A stretch of 64,000 nt of DNA, from positions 186,001 to 250,000 of the forward strand of contig NZ_SJSK01000002.1 in NCBI RefSeq assembly GCF_004331645.1, in the 5' to 3' direction. A program made the translations under genes and the position numbers. Shown here piece by piece: positions 39,501 to 50,738 of this stretch (position 1 is the stretch's first letter; every line of letters begins with the position of its first letter). The notes under the pieces were generated by a model. It made no database searches. It saw only the letters and a list, made by a program, of their open reading frames with translations, and was not told the DNA's origin. The stretch is from Pedobacter frigiditerrae (GTDB taxonomy: Bacteria; Bacteroidota; Bacteroidia; Sphingobacteriales; Sphingobacteriaceae).

Positions 39501-42500
39501 TGTAATATTGGGTTCATTACTCCCAGAAGCTCCGCCAGTAACGGTGCCTGATAATACAGTTGGTGCAGACCAAGAATAAACAGTCCCTCCAGGAACTCCA
39601 GAAGGCTCAACTAAAAATGAATTTGCAGAGCATACTGAAACAGTTTGACCAGAAACTGCTGCAATTTGACTTACAGATATAGTGGCTATTGCCGAGAAAA
39701 CCTCTGCACAAGCAGCCGTTTGAGACACTACACGATAAGCCCTAGTCTGGGTTAAACCAACATAACTTTGGGTAGCACCAGTATTGGCAATAGATGTCCA
39801 ATTAGCACCCGCATCAGTTGAGTATTCCCAACGGATAGTAGTCCCTGCAACTCCATTGGCAGTTAAAGTACCAATATTATTAACAGCACATACAGTAATA
39901 TAATCAGGAGTCACAATTCCTCCAGAAGACACACTAATAACGATTGAACTGCTAGCTGGTCCTGAACAGCCAGCCGCCGAAGCGGTAATAGTAGCGTTTC
40001 CGGTAAATGCTGCCGACCAAGTCATCTGACCTGTTACCAAATTCATAGTTCCCGCAGTTGTTGGGCTTACACTATAAGTAATACCAGTAGTATAATTAGC
40101 AGTAGCACTGTAAGAAACAATACCAGGACCTTGACAACGGGTTGCAACATATGGATTAAAAACCGGACTTGTAACAGCTCCATTAACGGTTAGTGAACCA
40201 GTAATTTCCACATCTGTTGGTCCTCCTTGAGTAGTAACCTTATAGGCTTGTGCACCCACTGTAATAGACGGAATACCAGTAATGGTATATTTTGCAGGAG
40301 CTACAGGTGAATTTGTAGCCGCTGTATATACCCCTGTTAATCCGGCAGGGAGGTTAGCAATAGCACCAGTTGTGGTTCCCCAAAAAGTATAAACTATTGG
40401 AGTTATAGCTGTCGAGGGGCTATAACAAATTGTTTGAGCATCTGTACCTGATGCAGAAGTTAATGTTATTGCTGGCACTACAGAAGGAGTAACTGAAGCA
40501 ACGTCGTTATTAGTAGTTACATCATTTTGTGGCCCTGAAATACTTGCAATATTTTGATAAGATCCAGCAGATTTTGTAATTGCGCTTACCACCAATGTTG
40601 CTGTACTTGAACTATTTGCGGCAAGTGAGCCTATTATCCATTTTCCTGTTAAATAATCATAAGATGTTCCAGCACTTGCTGTATGAGATACATAAGTATA
40701 ACCTGTAGGTAGCAAATCTGTAACTACTACATTAACTGCATTTCCAGGACCTAGATTTTTTGCCGCTAATGTAAAATTTACTGTCGATCCTATTACAGGA
40801 GTTGCATTATCAACAGTTTTAGTAACTGCCCTGTCAATATTACAAAGATTGATTATAATAGGTAATGATTGCGCACTATTACCACAATCTAATGCTGTAG
40901 TTACCGTATAAACTCCAGAAACTGCTGCAATATAATTTATTGAGGTTGCACCCGGGATCATAACCCCATCCAAATACCATTGATATGGAGCTCTACTATT
41001 TGGATCGGCCGAGAGTACAGCAGATGCGCAATCTCCTTGGGCAAAAGTTGGCACCAATGCCTTTTCTGGTAAAGGTGTTAAGAAATTCGACATTGAAAAT
41101 CCCCCTCCCTGTTGAACCATAGAGACAGTAAGCCTTGATGTACTTTCTAAAGTAATTGAATTTGGGTTTGCAACATTACTATTTGTAAAATCTATTATAA
41201 ACAAGCCAGACGAGCCCAATTGCCTTCTAACACCTACACCTGGTAAAGTTTCAATATCTTTATTTGTTAACCCGTTATCAGTAGTAATGAAAACTTTTGC
41301 CACTGCATCATTTAAAATAATATAGGCAAAATAAGGCAAATCGTTGGCAGGGGAATATTTCCTGAATTTATAAGCCTGAACTTTAGTAGAACCAGTACAG
41401 TCAGAAATTGGCACTAAGGTTGCAAGATCAACCTCGCAATTATCTGCTGTACCCGAATAAGCAGCAACCTTTTTAGTAGAAAGAATTCTTGTAGCAGAAT
41501 AAATCTGACCCTCTGATGTATTTGCCGCATTTGTACCACCTGGAATACCGTTATTAAAAGTGATAAAATCTCCAGCGGCAGCTAAAGTATAAATAACTGT
41601 ATTGTGTATAGCACCTGCTGATGTGTAATTAACTACAGTAACTACAGTGTTATCTTCTGAAGCAACTATTGTTGTTTGCTCAGAAACATCATTTCCATTT
41701 CCCCTAACAACTATATATTGTGTTCCTAAAGACGAAACTGGAGCTACAGGATTACTTGTGCCGTCAAAACAATTACCTCCAGTTGGAGAATCATACGCAG
41801 CACTGGCATTCATTACAGCCGGACCAGATGTTTCTACCAGCGAACCAATATGATTTTGAAACAAATAAGATTGACCAGCATTTAAGGTTGTTATTGGAAC
41901 CCCATTGATTTTTAAGATCGTTCCATTATTTATAGCCATTACACTATAGATAGGTCTTGCTGGACGGTTTCCTCCTGAGGTATAAATGTCTCCATCCCTA
42001 TAATAACCCACCCTAAATGAAGTACCAACAGCCGCATCGCCAAAACTAAATAGCGATGAATTACCTTTGATATAGTCATCTAAACCTTGACCAAGATCTT
42101 GATCTGAAACAATGTTTCTTAGATTTACAGTAATTGGTTGATCTCCAATAACAATTAAACCAGCATCGTTTATTATAGTATTTAATGTATGTCTTTGATT
42201 TCCGTTGGCATTAATTAACCCTACAAATCTATAAACCTTTGGATGACCAATTGTTAATGGATCTGAATTTAATGGTGTTATTGCCGGCGTTGTTCCATCG
42301 CTGTTTTTAATGGTTACGTTAACAGGTGTAACACTATTTGTTGCAATAATTAGTTCATTACCTTCTGTAAAGTATACCCACGGCGCTGGAGCTATGTAAT
42401 GATTTTTGTAGGATTGTGCACTTACTAAATTTGAAAAAAATACAAATAAACAAATCAACGCAATGGATTTTGCAGTTATTTTTTTTGTTTGAAGAAGTGC

Positions 42501-42524
42501 AGCTTTTAGTAAAAAATTATCCAT
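33525..42524 (-). CDS. Giant DUF11/Ig-repeat adhesin with type B T9SS sorting domain (adhesin 2)
   Basis: 2999 residues. Signal peptide 1-36 (ends NLVSAQ). An IgGFc-binding-like N-terminal domain (about 40-500) includes YFTEGNELIIATNS, VYRFVGLINANGNQ and SDCTGSTKVQAYKFR. A first DUF11 repeat (about 565-680) and Ig-like and BIG_2-like units (GTSVITYK) follow. Seven tandem units of about 98 residues (about 1458-2155) have ND-type cores (NILTNDTYNG) and end in DKLNPGQKKTAT. Six DUF11 repeats (about 2155-2900) share LTKxANN and VVKNTGN-like strands. The C-terminal gliding-type domain runs from NVITPNGDGKND to GYITLLRNN. Export by T9SS and surface attachment are expected. The 401-bp upstream gap carries repeats that may regulate it. 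Confidence 0.92.
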   Translation of the reverse strand: MDNFLLKAALLQTKKITAKSIALICLFVFFSNLVSAQSYKNHYIAPAPWVYFTEGNELIIATNSVTPVNVTIKNSDGTTPAITPLNSDPLTIGHPKVYRFVGLINANGNQRHTLNTIINDAGLIVIGDQPITVNLRNIVSDQDLGQGLDDYIKGNSSLFSFGDAAVGTSFRVGYYRDGDIYTSGGNRPARPIYSVMAINNGTILKINGVPITTLNAGQSYLFQNHIGSLVETSGPAVMNASAAYDSPTGGNCFDGTSNPVAPVSSLGTQYIVVRGNGNDVSEQTTIVASEDNTVVTVVNYTSAGAIHNTVIYTLAAAGDFITFNNGIPGGTNAANTSEGQIYSATRILSTKKVAAYSGTADNCEVDLATLVPISDCTGSTKVQAYKFRKYSPANDLPYFAYIILNDAVAKVFITTDNGLTNKDIETLPGVGVRRQLGSSGLFIIDFTNSNVANPNSITLESTSRLTVSMVQQGGGFSMSNFLTPLPEKALVPTFAQGDCASAVLSADPNSRAPYQWYLDGVMIPGATSINYIAAVSGVYTVTTALDCGNSAQSLPIIINLCNIDRAVTKTVDNATPVIGSTVNFTLAAKNLGPGNAVNVVVTDLLPTGYTYVSHTASAGTSYDYLTGKWIIGSLAANSSSTATLVVSAITKSAGSYQNIASISGPQNDVTTNNDVASVTPSVVPAITLTSASGTDAQTICYSPSTAITPIVYTFWGTTTGAIANLPAGLTGVYTAATNSPVAPAKYTITGIPSITVGAQAYKVTTQGGPTDVEITGSLTVNGAVTSPVFNPYVATRCQGPGIVSYSATANYTTGITYSVSPTTAGTMNLVTGQMTWSAAFTGNATITASAAGCSGPASSSIVISVSSGGIVTPDYITVCAVNNIGTLTANGVAGTTIRWEYSTDAGANWTSIANTGATQSYVGLTQTRAYRVVSQTAACAEVFSAIATISVSQIAAVSGQTVSVCSANSFLVEPSGVPGGTVYSWSAPTVLSGTVTGGASGSNEPNITGTLTGNGTVRYTVTPRSGSCEGASFTLTATVFPPTLRTINYGGPYCYSAGGTASPTFGGTTTGITSSTFASTIGLSIDVNTGVVNIAASQAGNYIVTNTYSNGSCTSTANYVLVLSTTSTTGMLVAPADICANSSATITLSNIPYGNGSSYSVWTAPSGGTNLGMIPFTTPNLLVNTTYYIQPTNSCGDGPRTPIDINIKSSTLSTPITPGTSSICEGSTLQLANATGGGTWGSSNTAIATVNSSGLVTAIAPGSVLISYIAPAGCTSKSLTIDARPTVTPIIGGGDLCIGLSRILANATAGGVWSSATPSVATVNVSTGEVTGLAVGTSVITYKTAANANGCTNSSTYTITVNRPSTLIRSGGSQNQTICTGSAITDIVYTYGGSATSAFVTGTISPANYVVNTINKTVTITGRFNSSVTYNVTTIGHTSPCDPIVVSGTITTDPLLCPSNLLAVSDNGVANSVTGGEAIANSLANDNYNTTLTATTANVTITENSNNSLGKVTLNSTTGKVNVAPGTPAGTYTINYTITDKQDPTKTASANIVVIVSSGIIEAVGDSGTVNSTIGNPNLLNVLDNDKFNGGTQATIAGVTITENSNNSAGKVTLAAGTGVVSVVPSTPPGTYTINYTIKDKLDASKTSSANIVVVVTSGAIQANDDSGTANTVNGGVAISNILANDKYNGTNQTPTTTNVTIAEVPGSNTGAGKVILNTTTGQVTVAPNTPAGVYTIDYSITDKLDPSKVATAIITVTVSSGTIQASNDAGSVNGIVGGTAVTNVLINDTFNGGSPATLTNVNLIQVSTTNPKVTLDVLSGKVNIAPGTPGGVYTLVYAIVDKLDPTKITQASVTVTVIAPVIIATNDSGIINGLIGGTAVANVLVNDTYNGNPAMLNDVTITQISSTSPNVTIDPATGKVNVAAGTQAATYNLVYQIEDKLNPGLKKTATVTVTVTSPAVFATNDNGSINGVTGGTAITNILTNDTYNGNPATLNDVTITQISSTSPNVTIDPATGKVNVAPNTPAGAYTLVYEIEDKLNPGQKKTATITVAVTSGALVATPDIGTILGFFGGTIQMDILSNDTYNGGAQANVGNVVIAQLFTDNPKINIDSTNGKVIVQPRTLPGVYVLKYKITDKLDPSNIATTTVTVTIPNWITDLTVTKIADKTGVEVNENITYAIIVRNIGTATVLAGRAIVLTESLPSGLSNVTYQATGGTYNQTANTFTTASDVDAGQSVTLLVTGTVNANYAQNDITNSVTVDAAQLAMDPNPANNSASVTIPILKGKIALVKSGLVNSGNNTITYTFTIKNTGNVILNNITLTDAKIGINVVLPGSLAIGASTTYTRVYTLSQSDKDLGSVTNTATVSSKSPAGNIIADISGTAENNDNPTITVIPASPALALTKVANNSGTKVGDVITYFIVLKNTGNVTLNNIEVKDANATLANSPTPSPNPNSSGYFIPTLAPGVLVNITAAHILTQTDINAGTVVNQANVSAKDPKGNNFTKVSDDPSTSASDDPTIISIAQVSSITLTKSANNIGSKAGDVINYTLIVKNTGNTTLTNVVVADTGADAGSILPANVATIQPGAIAVVVAKHTLTQADVNLGRFSNQASVIAKDANNNSIVDPLSDDPNTTLADDPTVVLLNPNADLVTVKRLKNAAQISYVPGEDVIYLISIKNIGPSAAVNVKVTDIAPLGTTITKWTANATGLTLPNNYGTGNLDQTISLFPSNAEVSYEITVATPNSAAKSIYAGKPLSNSVTVASNTPDLSTIGDITTTAEIPALIQNDLSIAKMSNHLTPVGIDTPYDYTILVKNNGFFTSNNVVVTDVLPVGLSYVSHSAGKGTANYSASSNTLLWTVPTIESGGVVMLTIQVKSSKSGVISNTASVTAAELDPNSANNSATDLKEIFTLNTKPNVITPNGDGKNDNFVIDGLELYPDNFLTIFNRWGNEVYHSNGGYKNDWSGNGLKEGTYYYLLKVKDTKGNWTVSKGYITLLRNN
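36060..38150 (-). repeat. Seven tandem repeats of about 295 bp inside adhesin 2
   Basis: Each unit encodes about 98 residues with GGTAVTNVLxND, a VxITQ strand, GKVxVAPGT and a final DKLDPSK-type loop. Units 5 and 6 are almost identical over about 76 bp (around 36466 and 36760, period 294 bp, one difference seen). This suggests recent duplication or gene conversion. Confidence 0.85.
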
Positions 42525-42737
42525 AGAGTGTTAACGAAAGTATTACTACCCGCACACGTATCACAAAATCAAAGCCATGGAATTATTTTCTTTTAATTTT
42601 TATAGGACCAATTAGCATATTCGCTAGTAATTAATGTTTAAACAACTAAAAACACCTAATTTTAATAGCGTGTTAAAATGTGAAAAAATTTACACGATAA
42701 TTTAACCTTCAAACACCACTTATTTTTAGTTGATTAT

Positions 42738-42787
42738 TTTCCCCAATTTGAGATAAGTAATTACCCAATATGGGGAAATAATTACCC
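42738..42787. promoter_or_regulatory. Inverted TTTCCCCA/TGGGGAAA and direct AATTACCC repeats upstream of adhesin 2
   Basis: TTTCCCCA at 42738-42745 pairs with TGGGGAAA at 42771-42778. AATTACCC occurs at 42759-42766 and 42780-42787, exactly 21 bp apart. The block lies about 215-265 bp upstream of the adhesin 2 start. The 21-bp period is compatible with a dimeric regulator reading direct repeats. Function inferred only. Confidence 0.4.
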
Positions 42788-42874
42788 GTAAATACATACT
42801 AACAAAATATCAAACCCCTACAGTTATCAATTGTTTAATCCGATTTTTTTTATTGTAGAAATAAATACCCAATA

Positions 42875-42906
42875 CAAAAATCCTTAATCAACGATAAGGA
42901 CTTTTG
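42875..42906 (-). terminator. Terminator of the GH2-GH16-galactokinase operon
   Basis: Reading the - strand, CAAAAGTCCTTA, an 8-nt loop, then TAAGGATTTTTG: a stem with one G-T pair and a closing T-run, starting 20 bp after the galactokinase-like stop. It marks the end of the PUL. Confidence 0.8.
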
Positions 42907-42925
42907 TAGATTCTTAAGTTTTCAA

Positions 42926-44068
42926 TCATAAAATCAATGCTGTACCATTCTCTATCTCAACAACATAAGCATCTAGCTTTTTAGAGAATTCGTCTTCAAA
43001 AACTTGTGTTAATTCCTCAATAAAATCATCTATGCGCTCTTCTTTTACTATATTCAGTATGCAACCATCAAACCCTTCTCCCATCATTCTAGCTCCCAAG
43101 ACATAGGGTATTTTTTTTACCGTATTAACCAAAAAATCCAACTCATTGCAGCTTACCTGATAAAGCTCACTTAGTCCATCGTGTGTTTGGAACATTACCT
43201 GACCAAACCCTTTTAAATTAGCATTTTTTAAATGTTCAGCAGCCAATAATACCCTTTGATTTTCTTCGACAATGAACTTGCATTTTTTGTAGATTTCAAC
43301 GTCTTTACCTTTAACATATTTATCTAACATCTTTAAACTAGTATCTTGTAAACTTACTACCTGGGTAACATTACTCTTAATCCATAATAATCCTTGCTCA
43401 CATTGTTCCTTAGCTCTATCAAGCCTAATAGTTGACGTTGAGTCCTCCAAATTTGCATTTAATAAAACAAGCTGATAGCCGTCTAACTTTAATGGGATAT
43501 GTTCATGGCACAAATTTTTACAATCCAAGAGGATGGCATTTCCCTTTTTCCCAAAAACAGATGTAAATTGATCAATAATACTCCCGTTACCGCCTTTAAA
43601 ACCCTTTTCTGCCATCTGGGCAATTTTTGCTACATCTAGTTTTGGGACAGATAAAGAAAAGAGCTCAATCAAGGCATAGGCAGTTGCGCATTCTACTGCC
43701 GCAGATGAAGAAAGTTCGTCATCAAATGGTACATCACCATCAATATAAAGGTTAAATCCACCAATGTGATAACCCCATTTCTGTAATTGGTCCGCTATGC
43801 CTAAGATGTAATTTATCCAATCTTTTTCTGTCTTATTTAAATCAGAAAGCTTACCTTGAAAAGCTTCACTATAACTTTCTGAGTATAGGTGAATGTCATC
43901 ATCACTCCTTCTCGAAACAGCTACATAAGTCACTATATCAATGGCCGCAGGTAACACATAACCATCAGTATATTCTCCTATTAAATTAATCTTTCCAGGA
44001 GAGCGGACAATGATAGGAACACGGTTGAAATGCTTTTTAAAAGCTGATTTTATAGATTCGATAATCAT
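42926..44068 (-). CDS. Galactokinase-like GHMP protein with altered active-site motifs
   Basis: 380 residues, the usual galactokinase length, and collinear throughout. Position at the end of a galactose-releasing PUL supports galactokinase descent (galactose to galactose-1-phosphate). Several conserved motifs deviate. The sugar signature reads SPGKINLIGEYTDGYVLP (23-40): Lys26 replaces the catalytic Arg, Tyr33 replaces His, and the usual YN(G) residues after TD are missing. The phosphate loop reads VPFDDELSSSAA (113-124), with acidic residues where PxGxGLSSSA has Gly. The third motif reads GARMMGEGFDGC (about 322-333) instead of GARMTGGGFGGC. The base Asp166 (SIIDQF) is kept. It may be an inactive or sensory homolog, like yeast Gal3 relative to Gal1, or may have other specificity. 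The gene is 33 bp after the GH16 gene. Confidence 0.8.
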   Translation of the reverse strand: MIIESIKSAFKKHFNRVPIIVRSPGKINLIGEYTDGYVLPAAIDIVTYVAVSRRSDDDIHLYSESYSEAFQGKLSDLNKTEKDWINYILGIADQLQKWGYHIGGFNLYIDGDVPFDDELSSSAAVECATAYALIELFSLSVPKLDVAKIAQMAEKGFKGGNGSIIDQFTSVFGKKGNAILLDCKNLCHEHIPLKLDGYQLVLLNANLEDSTSTIRLDRAKEQCEQGLLWIKSNVTQVVSLQDTSLKMLDKYVKGKDVEIYKKCKFIVEENQRVLLAAEHLKNANLKGFGQVMFQTHDGLSELYQVSCNELDFLVNTVKKIPYVLGARMMGEGFDGCILNIVKEERIDDFIEELTQVFEDEFSKKLDAYVVEIENGTALIL

Positions 44069-44101
44069 CTCAGTTTTCTTTTAATTCTTTGATCATTAAT
44101 T

Positions 44102-48104
<4,003 letters not shown>

Positions 48105-48132
48105 TTATGTATTATTTTATTACTAATGTGTT

Positions 48133-49365
48133 TTAAGGATTATACGGGCCACTTGTAGCTGTAGGCAAACCATCTTTTCTCATGGCTTCTATTAAGATAC
48201 AATTGTAAACATAATCCCAACTAGAGCTTACCTCAGAATTTTGATTCAGTCCAAAAGGCCACCAATGTTGGGTGTCTCCACTTAATTGCACTGTTGAGTT
48301 ACGTTGTATTTTTCTTAAGAGTTCATTTGTGTATTGCCCTTGAAATTTGCCGCCAACAATTTTACTTGTCCACCAACTTGTGGTACCTGTACCAAGCGTA
48401 TGGTTCATTTCATGCAACATTGTTCTTAAATTTTGAAAACCAGCATTAGTACCAAAACGCATCCATCCTTCATTATTAGCATCGGCAGTTGACGTACCTT
48501 CTACATAGTTTAAATAAACATGTTTTGTCGCAGAGGTATAATTGCTTAAGTACCATGTAGCACTATCTACAGCCACCTGTAAACGAGCATAAGCTTCGAG
48601 CTGTTCGGTAGTAGGATTTGTAGCTTTATTAAAAGTGTAGGTGATTTTTCCTTTAGGAATGGTTTTAAACTGAACATTATTGCTATAACTTACTCCTTTA
48701 GCATTAATGGCATAAGCCCTAACATGATAATTTGTTTTTTCTAAAAGCCCTTTGATCATTAACCTATAGCCACCTACACCTGCATTATTGTGTTTAACTT
48801 TATTATCGTTTATAGTTGGGTTTTCAATTAAACCATACACTAAACCCCGTTCGGTAACATTATCTCCACCATCATTTATTATTTCCATATCACAGGTTGC
48901 GAGTGTGGCTCCCACAATAAATAGAGGTGTAAAATTAAAACTAGCATTGCCAATAGCAGTAGTTGTAAAAGAAATTTCGTTTCCATAACCAATGCCATTA
49001 TTATTAACTGCATAAGCTCGTACAAAATATTTTGTACCTGCTTTAATTCCAGTAATTTCACTTGTAAATTCTCCAGCACCCGTAATACTTGTTGTGCCAA
49101 ATTTTGTATCGGCTATTGTTGGCAGAGGATTTAAGCTTAAAACAAGGCCACGTTCCTTAATTGTACTACCGCCATTATCTATTGTAATACCACCACTCTG
49201 GGCGGTAATTGTCGTAATATTTTTAAGTATAGCCGTTTGCACCTTAGGTATTGTCCCTGTGTTTACAATGGGATTACCACTTATAACATTACTTGTTTTC
49301 TCTGCCTTTTTACAATGTATTAGCAAAATTGCAGCAAGAATTAAAATAGGAGTATTAATTTTCAT
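48133..49365 (-). CDS. Lipoprotein with two Fn3-like repeats and a HExxH zincin-like domain
   Basis: About 410 residues from the ATG at 49365. A TTG ten codons upstream extends the frame but spoils the lipoprotein signal. Lipobox LLIHC. Two Fn3-like repeats (about 40-130 and 135-235) share ERGLVL or ERGLVY and a KAGTKYFVRAYAVN-type strand. The C-terminal domain has MLHEMNHTLGTG near 314 (a HExxH zinc site), followed by WWTSKIVGGKFQGQ, DTQHWWPFGLN and a Trp-rich end. It looks like a cell-surface metallopeptidase or a zinc-binding relative. It lies inside a carbohydrate PUL after a terminator and before the beta-galactosidase. A glycoprotein such as arabinogalactan protein as substrate would make sense of a peptidase here. 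Activity not known. Confidence 0.75.
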   Translation of the reverse strand: MKINTPILILAAILLIHCKKAEKTSNVISGNPIVNTGTIPKVQTAILKNITTITAQSGGITIDNGGSTIKERGLVLSLNPLPTIADTKFGTTSITGAGEFTSEITGIKAGTKYFVRAYAVNNNGIGYGNEISFTTTAIGNASFNFTPLFIVGATLATCDMEIINDGGDNVTERGLVYGLIENPTINDNKVKHNNAGVGGYRLMIKGLLEKTNYHVRAYAINAKGVSYSNNVQFKTIPKGKITYTFNKATNPTTEQLEAYARLQVAVDSATWYLSNYTSATKHVYLNYVEGTSTADANNEGWMRFGTNAGFQNLRTMLHEMNHTLGTGTTSWWTSKIVGGKFQGQYTNELLRKIQRNSTVQLSGDTQHWWPFGLNQNSEVSSSWDYVYNCILIEAMRKDGLPTATSGPYNP

Positions 49366-49388
49366 TTGTTTGTTGGAGTAATAAATGG

Positions 49389-49415
49389 AAGTCAATTAAT
49401 GATAAAAATTGACTT
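49389..49415. promoter_or_regulatory. Inverted repeat just upstream of the HExxH lipoprotein gene
   Basis: AAGTCAATT (49389-49397) and AATTGACTT (49407-49415) are perfect 9-bp arms with a 9-nt spacer, 24 bp before the ATG at 49365. They could be an operator or a 5'-UTR hairpin. No T-run follows on the - strand, so a terminator is less likely. Confidence 0.45.
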
Positions 49416-49429
49416 GCGGCGATACATTT

Positions 49430-49463
49430 AAAAAATCTATAGGAGTTTTGAGCTCCCATAGAT
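49430..49463 (-). terminator. Strong terminator after the SusCD-SGBP operon
   Basis: On the - strand, ATCTATGGGAG, a 7-nt loop and CTCCTATAGAT form an 11-bp stem with one mismatch, followed by six T. It starts 19 bp after the DUF4998 gene stop. It separates the SusC-SusD-binding-protein unit from the enzyme unit downstream and probably allows partial read-through. Confidence 0.85.
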
Positions 49464-49481
49464 TCTTAAAGAAGATTTTAT

Positions 49482-50738
49482 TTATAGAAAATTAATTTGG
49501 TAAAGTCTTACCGATGCTATTTTTGCATACATACCTGTACTACTTGTACCTGTTAAATTAGCCGCAAATCCAATAGAAACCTGTTTAGCCTGATCCAAAT
49601 TAAAGTTGAGCAACTTACTTTCTAAATTTGAGAATGCAATACTAGAACTCGTAATATTAGCTACATTTGGTATTGAAGTGCCTTCTGCCACAGTTAAATA
49701 TCTAGATCCTCCAGCATTAAAATCGTTCATTACAATTTCTAACCTATACCTACCTGCAGGTAGGTTTATGGTCTGATAAATTTTACCATCAGTAACATTT
49801 GGTAATCCCCAACCCGCTTCTAACGAAATAAACCCAACATTGCTTCTTTTTTCATAGCCACCAAAACCACTTGCATTTTTAACTGAGGGACTAGTAATCC
49901 AATCATTTAATATGCCCCATCTATTAGCGTTAATTGATGAAAAAGTAACATTAGCACCTGCATTTTTAAGGTAAGTAGAAGTTACGTCTATCTTACTAAA
50001 TTTAGGGATGTACATATTTTCATAGGCAGTATAAAAAGTATCAATACTTAACGTATCCGGTAGAAATAGTGTACGATATTTAATCGTTCCCTTTTCCTTA
50101 AAGTTTGGAATGATGTAGTTATTCACATCAATAGGGATTCTAACTGCTTTCTCTACATTAGAGTTATCTGTATAAATCATTTCTGTAGCAAACACACCAC
50201 TTACCCTATCCATTCCTCCCCATTCTATGGTAGAAACACCACTTTCATTGGTAAAGGCTGAGTTTATACCTCTATTAGTTAAAGTAGATTGGTACCTATC
50301 TCCATAAACTCTTCCAGTTCTATATACTGGAATGGACTTATTACCAGCATTATCATAGGTATAGATTATAAAATTCTGAACTCCTTCTGTGATGTTATTG
50401 ATAAACAATTTGAGTGTATCAACATTGGTTGTTCTAGTAACAGGAATAACAATGGAATCGACTCTGTTATTCCAGTATACCACACATTTTTTAACCTTTG
50501 GATCTGCAAGGAACAAGCCATTTAACAATACACGGTATCTCCCAGAATTAATTTTAACCGAGTCTAATTTCCCAGTATAGGATATTTCGCCCTCTTTGGT
50601 GAATTTCTTATAAGCATCCATTTTATCACATGAAGATATAATGCCTACCAATAGCATAGCCAAGCCTACGAATAGCAGGTTCTTGTTTAATTTTTTAATA
50701 TTATTTTTCATCTTAATACTCATAAAAGCGTTATACAT
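49482..50738 (-). CDS. DUF4998-type surface lipoprotein (probable glycan-binding protein)
   Basis: 418 residues. Lipobox VGIISSC. The region after the Cys (DKMDAYKKFTKEGEISYTGKL) and the following beta-rich part (VKKCVVYWNNRVDSI; VQNFIIYTYDNAGNKS) match DUF4998 proteins. The C-terminal 140 residues (RWGILNDWITSP, LEAGWGLPNVTDGKIYQTINLPAG) resemble DUF5013 carbohydrate-binding-like beta sandwiches. Such lipoproteins sit beside SusD and usually bind the target glycan. The ATG at 50738 overlaps the previous stop as TAATG. ATGs at 50723 and 50711 give shorter n-regions and cannot be excluded. Last gene before the strong terminator. Confidence 0.85.
   Translation of the reverse strand: MYNAFMSIKMKNNIKKLNKNLLFVGLAMLLVGIISSCDKMDAYKKFTKEGEISYTGKLDSVKINSGRYRVLLNGLFLADPKVKKCVVYWNNRVDSIVIPVTRTTNVDTLKLFINNITEGVQNFIIYTYDNAGNKSIPVYRTGRVYGDRYQSTLTNRGINSAFTNESGVSTIEWGGMDRVSGVFATEMIYTDNSNVEKAVRIPIDVNNYIIPNFKEKGTIKYRTLFLPDTLSIDTFYTAYENMYIPKFSKIDVTSTYLKNAGANVTFSSINANRWGILNDWITSPSVKNASGFGGYEKRSNVGFISLEAGWGLPNVTDGKIYQTINLPAGRYRLEIVMNDFNAGGSRYLTVAEGTSIPNVANITSSSIAFSNLESKLLNFNLDQAKQVSIGFAANLTGTSSTGMYAKIASVRLYQINFL

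Larger units (their letters stand above)
42525..42925. other. 401-bp intergenic region upstream of adhesin 2
   Basis: No ORF or RNA gene seen. From right to left it contains the galK-operon terminator (42875-42906), a block of direct and inverted repeats (42738-42787) and an AT-rich leader before the adhesin 2 start. Confidence 0.65.
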
